A stretch of DNA of 46,134 nt from an uncultured Pelagibacteraceae bacterium. Its GTDB lineage: Bacteria > Pseudomonadota > Alphaproteobacteria > Pelagibacterales > Pelagibacteraceae. Each line of letters opens with the position of its first letter. Position 1 is the stretch's first letter. Below the pieces are notes generated by a model. That model did no database searches. It was not told the DNA's origin and saw nothing but the letters and a program-made list of their open reading frames with translations. The translations under genes were made by a program, and so were the position numbers. This document shows positions 33,874-42,360 of the stretch, in pieces. The stretch spans positions 1 to 46,134 of the forward strand of contig CACGIZ010000008.1 in the NCBI GenBank assembly GCA_902573235.1, read 5' to 3'.

Positions 33874-34543
33874 AAATTATTTTTGCCTTTTTAAATAACT
33901 GATTAATCATTGGAAGTGTTAAAACTTTTGTATTCACATTCCTTGGACTTGGATGATAACAAGCAATTAAAATTCTATTATCTGGTAAAACATATTTTTT
34001 TCCATGTTTAAATTCAAACTTTTGATTAATTTTAAATTTTTTTTTATAAATTTTTAAACAACTATCAAATGAAACTTTTCCCAAAGCTACAATTACCTTT
34101 AGGTCTTTTAAATATTCTAATTCTTTTGAAAAATAATTAGAACATTTGATTATCTCTTCATTTATTGGCTTGTCACCAGGTGGGACACATTTTAGAATAT
34201 TCGTGATATAAGTTGATTTCAATTTTAATCCATCACCAGCTTTTTCTGAGAAATTTTGATTTGATATTTTTGTTGAGTAAAGACTTTTAAATAAAAAATC
34301 TCCAGATTTATCTCCAGTAAAAGCTCTTCCTGTTCTAGTACCACCATGAGCAGCAGGTGCTAAACCAATAATCATTAATTTAGCTTTAATATCTCCAAAT
34401 CCAGTTACAGGTTTACCCCAATATTTTTCATTCATATTTTGTTTTCTTTTTTCTAATGATATTTTTTTTATAAAATCAGTTAAACGTGGACACTTTTTAC
34501 ATTTAACTATTGTTTTATTTAATTTTTTAAATTTAATATTCAT
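33863..34543 (-). CDS. Uracil-DNA glycosylase, family 5 (UDGb type)
   Basis: 226 residues. The iron-sulfur cysteines KCKKCP near residue 15 and ILKCVPPGDKPINEEIIKC near 115-133 match family 4/5 enzymes. GLAPAAHGGTRTGRAFTGD near 60 is the diagnostic family 5 motif, with no Asp/Asn general base in the usual place, and CYHPSPRNVNTKVLT is motif C. The enzyme removes uracil and some oxidised or deaminated bases from DNA. Its ATG lies only 2 bases from the divergent histidine phosphatase ATG. Confidence 0.9.
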   Translation of the reverse strand: MNIKFKKLNKTIVKCKKCPRLTDFIKKISLEKRKQNMNEKYWGKPVTGFGDIKAKLMIIGLAPAAHGGTRTGRAFTGDKSGDFLFKSLYSTKISNQNFSEKAGDGLKLKSTYITNILKCVPPGDKPINEEIIKCSNYFSKELEYLKDLKVIVALGKVSFDSCLKIYKKKFKINQKFEFKHGKKYVLPDNRILIACYHPSPRNVNTKVLTLPMINQLFKKAKIISKL

Positions 34544-34545
34544 TA

Positions 34546-35103
34546 ATGAGATTATTGAATATTATATTAGTTATATTTTTTATTATAACAAATCAAATTA
34601 AAGCCGATCAAAATAATCAAACTTTAGAAATTCTCAAAAAAGGGGGTAATCTTATTTTTATAAGACATGCGTATGCGCCAGGTGGGGGAGACCCTGATAA
34701 TTTTGATATTAATGATTGTTCAACACAAAGAAATCTAAGTGACTCAGGTAGAGAGCAATCAAAAAAAATAGGAAATTTTTTTGTAAAAAACAATATTCCA
34801 ATATCTTTAGTAATTTCGAGTAAATGGTGCAGATGTAAAGAAACCGCTCGGATTGCATTTAAAGATTTTAAAACTAAAAATTTTTTAAATTCATTTTACA
34901 GTGAAAAATTTTCTAAAAATAAGAAATTACAAATGAAAAATCTCAAAAAGTATATTGATAATTGGAATGAGAGTGAAAACTTAGTTTTAGTTACTCACTA
35001 TGTTGTAATATCTGAAGCATTAGGTTATGCTCCCAATTCGGGAGAGATTGTAATTGCAAACAAAAGTTTAGAAAAGATTGGCAATATAAAAATAGATTAT
35101 TAA
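34546..35103 (+). CDS. Secreted histidine-phosphatase-family protein
   Basis: 185 residues with a signal peptide (MRLLNIILVIFFIITNQIKA). The phosphatase motif is IFIRHAYAPGGGDP (RHA in place of RHG) near residue 40. SSKWCRCKETA near 100 and the second catalytic His in LVTHYVV near 150 complete the active site. Likely periplasmic; substrate unknown. The ATG is two bases from the divergent glycosylase ATG, and a -10-like TAATAT at 34534-34539 suggests a nearly leaderless transcript. A 41-residue basic ORF follows after 3 bases. Confidence 0.8.
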   Translation: MRLLNIILVIFFIITNQIKADQNNQTLEILKKGGNLIFIRHAYAPGGGDPDNFDINDCSTQRNLSDSGREQSKKIGNFFVKNNIPISLVISSKWCRCKETARIAFKDFKTKNFLNSFYSEKFSKNKKLQMKNLKKYIDNWNESENLVLVTHYVVISEALGYAPNSGEIVIANKSLEKIGNIKIDY

Positions 35104-35106
35104 AAG

Positions 35107-35232
35107 ATGTCATCAAAGAGAGCAATGAAACAAGCACAAAAACAAGCTTATGCTAAACACAGAAGTAATATTACTAATAATAGATTTAATTCAAAAAAAA
35201 AATTTTTTGCTAAAAATAAGAAAAAAAATTAA
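35107..35232 (+). CDS. Small basic protein (41 aa)
   Basis: Starts MSSKRAMKQAQKQAYAKHRS three bases after the histidine phosphatase stop and ends in KKKN. About one third of residues are Lys or Arg, and there is no hydrophobic segment, which would suit nucleic-acid binding. Its TAA overlaps the stop of the convergent hypothetical gene by 4 bases. A-rich DNA gives Lys-rich frames by chance, so support is limited to the tight spacing and the regular, non-repetitive N-terminal half. Confidence 0.4.
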   Translation: MSSKRAMKQAQKQAYAKHRSNITNNRFNSKKKFFAKNKKKN

Positions 35233-35651
35233 CTTTCTTTTTCAAACTTTTCGACTTTTTTACAAGTTGAAATTTTTGTTAATCCTTCCTCATCATTCAA
35301 AACAGTTTTCATAAAAATTTCCTGTTTATCTTTTTCGACTAGAATTTGAGTGTAAAATTGAGGATAACCATGTTTGTGGGTCAATATTTTTCCGTTTTCT
35401 TCATAGATATTTCTCACATAAGAGTTTGACTTTTTTACACTTAAATCAGTTAACCTGTACTTTTGATAAGTTTTTTCCTTGTAAACATAATTTCTTGTCA
35501 TAATTAATTCATTTAGATTAAAAATGTATTCATTTTTAAGAAATTCATCTTGTTTGTCGTCACACTTACTTAAAATAATTATTTCAGATTGAAGATTTTG
35601 AAAGGGCAAGATAATCAGCAATAAAGAAATTAAAAATTTAATTTCTTTCAT
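35229..35651 (-). CDS. Hypothetical secreted protein
   Basis: 140 residues from the ATG at 35651 (MKEIKFLISLLLIILPF), which gives a standard signal peptide; an upstream in-frame ATG at 35663 adds only MLKN. The mature part is polar with two cysteines (in SKCDDKQ and STCKK) that might form a disulfide. It shows a segment NEYIFNLNELIMTRNYVYKEKTYQKYRL with no recognisable fold. The start overlaps the end of a 57-residue membrane protein gene by 14 bases, in a three-gene chain with the DUF1289 gene. Confidence 0.6.
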   Translation of the reverse strand: MKEIKFLISLLLIILPFQNLQSEIIILSKCDDKQDEFLKNEYIFNLNELIMTRNYVYKEKTYQKYRLTDLSVKKSNSYVRNIYEENGKILTHKHGYPQFYTQILVEKDKQEIFMKTVLNDEEGLTKISTCKKVEKFEKES

Positions 35652-35811
35652 GTTTTTCAGCAAAAAATAAACCTATCAAAAGTAAAGCTGTCCAACCTAG
35701 ACCTAAAAGACCTTTGTAAACACTAGTGTCTGCACTCCAGATGTTAAGAACTAGTGCACCAAAAATAAGCCCAATTATATAAATGATAATTACTATTGAT
35801 GTTTTACTCAT
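35638..35811 (-). CDS. Small two-helix membrane protein (57 aa)
   Basis: Starts MSKTSIVIIIYIIGLIFGAL at 35811 inside the end of the DUF1289 gene (8-base overlap) and ends FFAEKHERN. Two clear hydrophobic helices (about 5-22 and 35-50) are joined by a short polar loop (NIWSADTSVYKG). It overlaps the next gene by 14 bases. Overlap with genes at both ends, helix layout and a charged C-terminus make this a convincing small gene. No family recognised. Confidence 0.65.
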   Translation of the reverse strand: MSKTSIVIIIYIIGLIFGALVLNIWSADTSVYKGLLGLGWTALLLIGLFFAEKHERN

Positions 35812-36055
35812 TTTTTAAATTTTTTTTAAATAAAGAAATACCATTTTCAATTTTGTATGTATAGGATTCTTCGAAGCTTTCAAGTTGCCATCCAGATAAT
35901 CTTTTTTTAATAATTTCAATATTTTTAGTTTTCCACTCTTCAGTAGTATTCTCTAGTTTCCAAATTTTTTTTTCTTCATTAGTTCTACCACAACCATAGC
36001 AATAACCTGTAGCAGGATCAGTTTTACAAATACTAATACAAGGTGAAATAATCAT
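35804..36055 (-). CDS. DUF1289-family cysteine-rich protein
   Basis: 83 residues. The N-terminus ISPCISICKTDPATGYCYGCGRT has four cysteines in the C-x3-C-x8-C-x2-C spacing of DUF1289 proteins (YdhL type), a small domain presumed to bind an iron-sulfur cluster or zinc. It is followed by EEKKIW, also family-typical. It heads a chain of three overlapping minus-strand genes. Function unknown. Confidence 0.85.
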   Translation of the reverse strand: MIISPCISICKTDPATGYCYGCGRTNEEKKIWKLENTTEEWKTKNIEIIKKRLSGWQLESFEESYTYKIENGISLFKKNLKNE

Positions 36056-36098
36056 ATTTTTATTATATGAAAATTAATATAATTCACAATAATTGTCG

Positions 36099-36127
36099 TT
36101 GGACAAATAGGTTCAATCATATATAAA
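36099..36127 (+). promoter_or_regulatory. Promoter of the tRNA-Leu(UAG)-tig unit
   Basis: TTGGAC (36099-36104) and TATAAA (36122-36127) with a 17-base spacer; predicted start near 36134, about 8 bases before the tRNA. Confidence 0.6.
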
Positions 36128-36141
36128 ACCATTAAATTCGT

Positions 36142-36226
36142 GGGGCGATGGCGGAATTGGTAGACGCGTCGGTCTTAGGAACCGATAGAGCAATCTGTGA
36201 AGGTTCGAGTCCTTTTCGCCCTACCA
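36142..36226 (+). tRNA. tRNA-Leu (anticodon UAG)
   Basis: Acceptor GGGGCGA (36142-36148) pairs with TCGCCCT (36216-36222) with one G-U at the end; discriminator A and encoded CCA at 36224-36226. The anticodon stem TCGGT/ACCGA encloses CTTAGGA, giving UAG. It has a long class II variable arm. The tig ATG follows 10 bases after the CCA. Confidence 0.97.
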
Positions 36227-36236
36227 CACTTAAGAT

Positions 36237-37664
36237 ATGAAAGTAACAGTAGAAAATAAAAAAGGTTTGAACAAAGACCTAAAAATATTCATCGATAAGA
36301 AAACAATAAATTCTTATATGGATAAAAAGTATGAAGAAATAAAAAGCACTGTTAACCTTAAAGGTTTCAGACCAGGAAAAGTTCCAAAAGAAATTTTAAA
36401 AAGACAATTTGGAAAAGCAGTTTTTAGTGAAGTATTGGATAAAGTTTTAAAAGATACCTCAACAAAAGCATTAGAGGAAAATAAGATTAAACCGGCAGGT
36501 CAACCTAAATTAGATTTAAAAACTTATGGCGAAGATAAAGATTTAGAATATGTACTATCAGTTACTGAATTACCTAAAGTTGAGGTAAAATCTATCGAAA
36601 ATATTAAATTTGATCAATACACAGTTAAGATCGATGAAAAGGAAACAGATAAAAGAATAAATGATATTGCAAAAAATCAACCAAATTTCAAAGAAGATCC
36701 TCAAGCTAAAGCTAAAAATGGTGACCTTGTTGTTTTTGATTATACAGCAACTGTAGATGAAAAAACTTTTAAAGGTGGAGAAGGAAAAAATACCCAACTC
36801 ACTCTTGGTAAAGATTTATTCTTAAAGGGATTTGATAAACAATTAATTGGAGTAAAAAAAGGTGATGAAAAAATAGTTGAAGCAATATTACCTGAAAATT
36901 TTCCAGAAAAGGAACTAGTCAATAAAAAAGCAAAATTTAATTGTAAAGTTACAGCAGTTAAAAATCCAGAGGAAGTTAAAATTAATGATGACTTTGCTAA
37001 AAATTTAGGAGCTAAAGATTTAAATGATTTAAAATCCTTAATAACGAAACAAATTAATGATGAGTATAAAAACTCTTTAGATAGACTTGCAAAAAATCAA
37101 ATTTTAAAAGAAATAGAAAAGTTTAAAATCAATGAAATACCTGAAAACTTAATTGAAGAAGAAGTTAAAATTTTATCACAAGGAATGTCAGAAGAGGATG
37201 CTAAAAAAAGTAGAAAAAATTTTGAGGAAGTTGCAAAAAAGAGAATTAAAGTTGGTTTAGTATTAAATGAATTCGGAGAACAAAATAAAATAAAAGTTTC
37301 TGAACAAGAACTGCAAACAGAAATTCAAAAGCAAATAAGAATGATGCCTGGACAGGAAAAAATGGTAATGGATTTTTATCAAAAAAATCCATCTGGATTG
37401 GCAAGTTTAAGAGGAACTGTTTATGAGGAAAAAATTATTAACCTTATAAAAGACAAAGCAAAATCAAATAAAAAAGAAATAACTAAAGATGAAGCTGAAA
37501 AAATTTTGAAGCAATCTCAAAATCAAGAATTTGATAATAAAAATAATATCGAGAACAAAGAGGAAAAAAAGTCATCAAAAAAGGTGGCAGCTAAAAAACC
37601 AACAGATAAAAAAGCAAAATCAAAATCTACTATAAAAAAAACAAAAAAAGTTAGCAAAAAGTAA
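36237..37664 (+). CDS. tig: Trigger factor (ribosome-associated chaperone)
   Basis: 475 residues. The N-terminal ribosome-binding domain includes [17 protein letters not shown] (36-52), the signature that contacts the exit tunnel. An FKBP-type prolyl isomerase domain spans about 160-240 ([19 protein letters not shown]). The helical C-terminal chaperone domain extends to about 420, and a Lys/Ser/Ala-rich tail of roughly 45 residues ([16 protein letters not shown]...) follows. The tail is longer than in the E. coli protein (432 residues). The gene starts 10 bases after a tRNA and lacks room for a ribosome-binding site. It is followed by clpP, as in most bacteria. Confidence 0.95.
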   Translation: MKVTVENKKGLNKDLKIFIDKKTINSYMDKKYEEIKSTVNLKGFRPGKVPKEILKRQFGKAVFSEVLDKVLKDTSTKALEENKIKPAGQPKLDLKTYGEDKDLEYVLSVTELPKVEVKSIENIKFDQYTVKIDEKETDKRINDIAKNQPNFKEDPQAKAKNGDLVVFDYTATVDEKTFKGGEGKNTQLTLGKDLFLKGFDKQLIGVKKGDEKIVEAILPENFPEKELVNKKAKFNCKVTAVKNPEEVKINDDFAKNLGAKDLNDLKSLITKQINDEYKNSLDRLAKNQILKEIEKFKINEIPENLIEEEVKILSQGMSEEDAKKSRKNFEEVAKKRIKVGLVLNEFGEQNKIKVSEQELQTEIQKQIRMMPGQEKMVMDFYQKNPSGLASLRGTVYEEKIINLIKDKAKSNKKEITKDEAEKILKQSQNQEFDNKNNIENKEEKKSSKKVAAKKPTDKKAKSKSTIKKTKKVSKK

Positions 37665-37696
37665 TCACAAGTTGTATAAGTAGAACGAATCAACTT

Positions 37697-38308
37697 ATGA
37701 CTAATAATATATTTGAACATATGAGTAATTTAGTGCCAATGGTTGTTGAGCAATCTAGTAAAGGCGAAAGAGCTTATGACATTTATTCAAGACTTTTAAA
37801 AGAAAGAATAATTTTTTTAACTGGTCAAATAAACGATAATGTAGCTTCATTGGTAACTGCACAACTTCTTTTTTTAGAGGCAGAAGATCCAAAAAAAGAA
37901 ATATATTTGTATATAAATAGCCCAGGTGGTTTAGTAACAGCTGGATTAGGAATTTATGATACAATGCAATATGTAAAGCCAGATATTTCGACTTTGTGTA
38001 TCGGTCAAGCAGCATCAATGGGATCTTTTTTATTAGCTGCTGGAACTAAAGGGAAAAGATTTTCATTACCAAATTCAAGAATAATGGTGCATCAACCCTC
38101 GGCAGGTTTCCAAGGTCAAGCCACAGATATAGAAATTCATGCTAACGAAGTATTATCTTTAAAAAAAAGATTAAATGAAATTTACTCCAAACATACTGGT
38201 AAGTCAGTTGATGAAATTAAATCTGCTTTAGAAAGAGATAATTTTATGACAGCAGATTCAGCTAAATCTTTTGGATTAATTGATCAAGTAGTAGAAAAAA
38301 GATCTTAA
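37697..38308 (+). CDS. clpP: ATP-dependent Clp protease proteolytic subunit
   Basis: 203 residues. The Ser-His-Asp triad is intact: Ser107 in GQAASMGS, His132 in IMVHQPS, and Asp181 in the ERDNFM segment. INSPGG near 74 and GLIDQV at the C-terminus are family-typical. It forms the tetradecameric chamber fed by ClpX. The start at 37697 directly follows a 6-bp inverted repeat (AAGTTG 37669-37674 with CAACTT 37691-37696) in the 32-base gap after tig. An 89-base gap separates it from clpX. Confidence 0.97.
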   Translation: MTNNIFEHMSNLVPMVVEQSSKGERAYDIYSRLLKERIIFLTGQINDNVASLVTAQLLFLEAEDPKKEIYLYINSPGGLVTAGLGIYDTMQYVKPDISTLCIGQAASMGSFLLAAGTKGKRFSLPNSRIMVHQPSAGFQGQATDIEIHANEVLSLKKRLNEIYSKHTGKSVDEIKSALERDNFMTADSAKSFGLIDQVVEKRS

Positions 38309-38397
38309 AATACTATATATTGATAACTGAATATTCAAAACTTGATAATCATCACTCTTTTATAATAAGGTAGTTGGATTGATTCGTTTTAAAATTT

Positions 38398-39666
38398 ATG
38401 AGTACAAATAATAAAAATATTCTCTATTGTTCCTTTTGTGGAAAAAGTCAACACGAAGTAAGAAAATTAATTGCTGGTCCAACAGTTTTTATTTGCGACG
38501 AATGTGTTGAGCTATGCATGGACATTATAAAAGAAGAGAGTAAAGACACATTTGTAAAACATCAAGACGGTTTACCCTCGCCAAAGGAAATTTGTACAGT
38601 TTTAGATGATTATGTAATTGGTCAAACACATGCAAAAAAAGTACTTTCAGTTGCAGTTCACAATCATTACAAAAGACTCAATTATGAAAATAAAACTAGT
38701 AAAAATGTCGAATTGGCTAAATCAAATATTTTATTGGTAGGACCAACAGGTTGTGGAAAAACTTTATTAGCCCAAACACTCGCTAGAATATTAGATGTAC
38801 CATTTACGATGGCAGATGCAACAACTCTCACAGAAGCAGGGTATGTTGGTGAAGATGTTGAAAATATTATTTTAAAATTATTACAATCGGCAGACTATAA
38901 TGTTGAAAAAGCACAAAGAGGTATAGTTTACATAGATGAGGTAGATAAGATTTCTAGAAAATCAGAAAATCCATCTATAACAAGAGATGTATCGGGCGAA
39001 GGAGTTCAGCAAGCTTTACTTAAAATTATGGAAGGAACTATCGCTAGTGTTCCTCCACAAGGAGGAAGGAAGCATCCTCAACAAGAATTTTTACAGGTAG
39101 ATACAACAAATATATTATTTATATGTGGTGGAGCTTTTGCTGGTTTAGATAAAATAATTTCTCAAAGAGATAAAGGAACATCTATTGGTTTCGGAGCTGA
39201 CGTTAAAAACACTTTAGATAAAAAAACAGGAGAGTGGATGAAAGGTTTAGAGCCGGAAGATTTGTTGAAATATGGTTTAATCCCAGAATTTATTGGAAGA
39301 TTACCAATGATAGCAACATTAGAAGATTTAGATGAAAAATCTTTAATTAAAATTTTACAAGAGCCTAAAAATTCATTAACAAAACAGTATCAAGAATTAT
39401 TTAAATTAGATGGGGCAAAATTAGTATTTAAAGAAAATGCATTAAAAGAAATAGCTCAAAAAGCGATAAGTAAAAAAACTGGCGCAAGAGGCTTAAGATC
39501 TATCCTTGAAAACATTTTACTTAAAACGATGTATGACCTTCCAAGTCAAGATGATATTGAAGAAGTTATTATTGATGCAGCTGCGGTAAAAGGACAATCT
39601 CAACCAATATTAGTTCACTCCAAAACTGAGAATAAATCAAAATCAAATAAGACATCAGCGGCTTAA
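38398..39666 (+). CDS. clpX: ATP-dependent Clp protease ATP-binding subunit
   Basis: 422 residues. The zinc-binding domain has Cys11, Cys14, Cys33 and Cys36 (CSFCGKS...FICDEC). Walker A is GPTGCGKT at 115-122, Walker [10 protein letters not shown], pore motif GYVGEDVE, and GGRKHP is the RKH loop. It unfolds proteins for ClpP. The start has no clear ribosome-binding site (AAAATTTATG). The 89-base gap before it holds TATAAT at 38361-38366, without a well-spaced -35. Confidence 0.97.
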   Translation: MSTNNKNILYCSFCGKSQHEVRKLIAGPTVFICDECVELCMDIIKEESKDTFVKHQDGLPSPKEICTVLDDYVIGQTHAKKVLSVAVHNHYKRLNYENKTSKNVELAKSNILLVGPTGCGKTLLAQTLARILDVPFTMADATTLTEAGYVGEDVENIILKLLQSADYNVEKAQRGIVYIDEVDKISRKSENPSITRDVSGEGVQQALLKIMEGTIASVPPQGGRKHPQQEFLQVDTTNILFICGGAFAGLDKIISQRDKGTSIGFGADVKNTLDKKTGEWMKGLEPEDLLKYGLIPEFIGRLPMIATLEDLDEKSLIKILQEPKNSLTKQYQELFKLDGAKLVFKENALKEIAQKAISKKTGARGLRSILENILLKTMYDLPSQDDIEEVIIDAAAVKGQSQPILVHSKTENKSKSNKTSAA

Positions 39667-39729
39667 TATCCCTAATAACTGACAAAAAGGTATTGCATTA
39701 TAGATTATAATATCCATATTTAGGGATAT
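39666..39729 (+). promoter_or_regulatory. Inverted repeat spanning the clpX-lon gap and masking the lon start
   Basis: ATATCCCTAA (39666-39675, right after the clpX stop) is a perfect 10-base complement of TTAGGGATAT (39720-39729), which holds the only AGGGA before lon and the first two bases of its ATG (39728). Between them lies a second small hairpin ATTATA-GAT-TATAAT (39697-39711), whose right arm is a perfect -10-like TATAAT. In RNA the outer stem would hide the lon start region. Confidence 0.5.
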
Positions 39730-42106
39730 GGACGTTAAAATTTCATCACCATTATTACCTCTAAGAGACATAGTTGTCTTTCCAAGTATGGTAATTCCTC
39801 TTTTTGTCGGAAGAGATAAATCAATATCTGCTTTAAACGAAGTAATGAAAAAAGATAAAAAGATAATTTTAGTAACACAAAAAAATTCAGAAATTGATGA
39901 TCCAAAAAAAACAGATATTTTTATTTATGGTTGTGAAGGAAGTATCCTGCAATTATTAAAATTACCAGATGGAACAGTAAAAGTTTTAGTAGAAGGCGTA
40001 AGACGAGTAAAAATTTTGGATTTTAAAGATAATGATAAATTTATTATGTGTGATTATGCTGTTTATAATGATGTTATAAACAACGAGGAGGATTTATATC
40101 CATTAGCAGCGACTGCTGTACGCAGATTGGAGAAATTAACTTCAATTAATAAAAAAATTTCAAGTGAAACTATTAATTCTATTAAACAACTAAAAGATCC
40201 ATCGCAAATAGCAGATAATATTGCATCACATATAAGTGCTACTATTTCAGAAAAACAACAAATTTTTGAAACAGCAGATGTCAAAAAAAGATTAAACGCG
40301 ATTATAAAAATAATGGAGAATGAAACTAGCATTATAGGTGTTGAAAAAAGAATTAGAGGAAGAGTTAAGACTCAAATGGAAAAAACTCAAAGAGAATATT
40401 ATTTAAATGAACAATTAAAAGCTATTCAAAAAGAGTTAGGTGAAATTGAAGACGGTAAAGATGAAAGCACAAGTCTCAATAAAGCTATACTTAAATCTAA
40501 AATGCCAAAAGAAGTTGAGAAAAAGTGTCTTCAAGAACTTAAAAAATTAAAAAATATGAGCCCAATGTCTGCTGAAGCCACAGTGGTTAGAAATTATTTA
40601 GATTGGATGATAGAGCTTCCTTGGCATAAAAAAAGTGAGGTTGATATTGATTTAAAAAAAGCATTAGAGATTTTAGATAAGGATCATTTTGGATTAGAGA
40701 AAGTAAAAGAGAGAATTATTGAATTTTTAGCAGTTCAAAAAAGAATGGAAAAAATTAAAGGACCTATTCTATGTTTAGTTGGTCCACCAGGTGTTGGAAA
40801 AACTTCATTGGGAAAATCTATTGCAAAAGCAACCAATAGAGAATTTGTAAGAATGTCTGTCGGAGGTATGAGAGATGAAGCTGAAATTAGAGGACATAGA
40901 AGAACTTACATAGGATCATTACCAGGAAAAATAATTCAAATGATGAAAAAAGCTGGAACTAAAAATCCATTAATTTTATTAGACGAAATAGATAAAATTG
41001 GCAATGATTATAGAGGAGATCCTTCTTCAGCTTTATTAGAAGCTTTAGATCCTGAGCAAAATACGACATTCAACGATCATTATTTAGAAGTTGATTATGA
41101 TTTATCAGATGTAATGTTTGTGACTACAGCAAATACTTTAAACATACTTCCACCTTTATTAGATAGAATGGAAGTCATTAGATTAGCTGGTTACACAGAA
41201 GATGAAAAAATAAACATTGCTAATAAATATCTATTACCAAAACAAATTAAAGATAATGGTGTTAAAGAGAAAGAAATGAATTTACAGGATAACATTATTC
41301 AAGAAATTATCAGAAGTTATACAAAAGAGTCTGGGGTTAGAAATTTAGAAAGAGAGATCTCAAAAGTTGCTAGAAAAGTTGTTAAGAAAGTAGTTTCTGG
41401 AGAAGAAAAAGAGGTAAAAATTAATAAAGAAAATTTATCTGATTTCTTAGGTGTTCCAAAATTTAAGTCTGGTGAACTTGAATCTGAAAACAGAATTGGA
41501 ATTGTAACTGGTTTAGCATGGACAGAGTATGGAGGTGAAATTCTAAAAATTGAAACAGCAACAATGCCCGGTAAAGGTAGAATGCAAATAACTGGTAAAC
41601 TTGGGGATGTTATGCAAGAGTCAGTTAAAGCTGCAAAATCTTTCGTTAGATCAAAATGCCTGGAATATGGCATTATTCCACCATTATTTGAAAAAAAAGA
41701 TTTTCATATTCATGTTCCAGAAGGTGCAACTCCAAAAGATGGACCATCAGCAGGAATTGGAATGGTAACTTCAATAGTTTCATCAATCACAAACATTCCG
41801 GTCAAAAGAGATGTAGCTATGACAGGTGAGGTAACTTTAACAGGGCAAGTACTGCCAATAGGTGGATTAAAAGAAAAATTAATTGCAGCTCATAGGGCTG
41901 GAATTAAACAAGTATTAATTCCTAAAGAAAATGAGAAAGATTTAGTTGATATGCCAAAGAAGATTATTGATGAAATTAAAATTACTCCAGTTGAATATGC
42001 TGATGAAGTTTTAAAAATTGCATTAACTAAAGAACTTAAAAAGACAGAATGGGTTGAGGTTGATATCTCAAAAAAAGATGACAAATCTCAAGCTAGTATT
42101 CAATAA
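39728..42106 (+). CDS. lon: ATP-dependent protease Lon
   Basis: 792 residues, a typical LonA. The N-terminal substrate domain starts LLPLRDIVVFPSMV. Walker A is GPPGVGKTS at 352-360 and Walker B is ILLDEIDKI. The catalytic dyad is Ser674 (PKDGPSAG) and Lys717 (GGLKEKLIAAHRAG), spaced 43 residues as in E. coli. It degrades misfolded and short-lived regulatory proteins. No alternative start exists upstream, but the AGGGA ends only two bases before the ATG, so the spacing is poor for ribosome binding. The start region lies in an inverted repeat with the end of clpX, suggesting coupled or temperature-dependent translation. Confidence 0.96.
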   Translation: MDVKISSPLLPLRDIVVFPSMVIPLFVGRDKSISALNEVMKKDKKIILVTQKNSEIDDPKKTDIFIYGCEGSILQLLKLPDGTVKVLVEGVRRVKILDFKDNDKFIMCDYAVYNDVINNEEDLYPLAATAVRRLEKLTSINKKISSETINSIKQLKDPSQIADNIASHISATISEKQQIFETADVKKRLNAIIKIMENETSIIGVEKRIRGRVKTQMEKTQREYYLNEQLKAIQKELGEIEDGKDESTSLNKAILKSKMPKEVEKKCLQELKKLKNMSPMSAEATVVRNYLDWMIELPWHKKSEVDIDLKKALEILDKDHFGLEKVKERIIEFLAVQKRMEKIKGPILCLVGPPGVGKTSLGKSIAKATNREFVRMSVGGMRDEAEIRGHRRTYIGSLPGKIIQMMKKAGTKNPLILLDEIDKIGNDYRGDPSSALLEALDPEQNTTFNDHYLEVDYDLSDVMFVTTANTLNILPPLLDRMEVIRLAGYTEDEKINIANKYLLPKQIKDNGVKEKEMNLQDNIIQEIIRSYTKESGVRNLEREISKVARKVVKKVVSGEEKEVKINKENLSDFLGVPKFKSGELESENRIGIVTGLAWTEYGGEILKIETATMPGKGRMQITGKLGDVMQESVKAAKSFVRSKCLEYGIIPPLFEKKDFHIHVPEGATPKDGPSAGIGMVTSIVSSITNIPVKRDVAMTGEVTLTGQVLPIGGLKEKLIAAHRAGIKQVLIPKENEKDLVDMPKKIIDEIKITPVEYADEVLKIALTKELKKTEWVEVDISKKDDKSQASIQ

Positions 42107-42158
42107 TTATTAATTTACATTTTTCAAACCTTGATGTATTAGTAGGTTTTTATTTTTT

Positions 42159-42234
42159 GGGCGGTTAGCTCAGTTGGTAGAGCATCTCGTTTACACCGAG
42201 GGGGTCAAAGGTTCGAGTCCTTTACTGCCCACCA
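42159..42234 (+). tRNA. tRNA-Val (anticodon UAC)
   Basis: Acceptor GGGCGGT (42159-42165) pairs with ACTGCCC (42224-42230) including one G-U; discriminator A and CCA at 42232-42234. The anticodon stem TCTCG/CGAGG encloses TTTACAC, giving UAC. It lies 52 bases after lon and 16 bases before the tRNA-Asp gene. Confidence 0.97.
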
Positions 42235-42250
42235 AAAATGAGTCAAAAGT

Positions 42251-42327
42251 GGGGGTGTAGCTCAGTTGGTTAGAGCGATCGCCTGTCACGCGATAGGTCG
42301 AGGGTTCGAGTCCCTTCACTCCCGCCA
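42251..42327 (+). tRNA. tRNA-Asp (anticodon GUC)
   Basis: Acceptor GGGGGTG (42251-42257) pairs with CACTCCC (42317-42323) including a G-U; discriminator G, the Asp identity base, and CCA at 42325-42327. The anticodon stem ATCGC/GCGAT encloses CTGTCAC, giving GUC. Probably co-transcribed with tRNA-Val. Confidence 0.97.
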
Positions 42328-42341
42328 CTTTCCAATAAAAC

Positions 42342-42360
42342 ATTGATAATTGTTATCAAT
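42342..42360. promoter_or_regulatory. Fur-box-like palindrome upstream of nuoA
   Basis: ATTGATAA-TTG-TTATCAAT is a perfect 8-bp inverted repeat. Its core TGATAATTGTTATCA matches 14 of 15 positions of the 7-1-7 Fur box (TGATAATnATTATCA, counting the free base). It overlaps the -35 of the candidate nuo promoter. It could instead be the hairpin of a tRNA terminator, but no T-run follows. Confidence 0.5.

Noticed and set aside
38341..38366. Heat-shock-type promoter before clpX (CTTGATA ... TATAAT)
   Set aside because: The spacing between the elements is about 13 bases and the -10 does not resemble the heat-shock consensus; not convincing.
41317..41673. 118-codon minus-strand frame inside lon
   Set aside because: Antisense shadow of the well-conserved Lon central region.
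42126..42149. Terminator of lon (AAACCT / AGGTTT followed by T-rich DNA)
   Set aside because: Only 6 bp with two GC pairs and a 12-base loop; could be chance, and the tRNA genes may be read through from lon.
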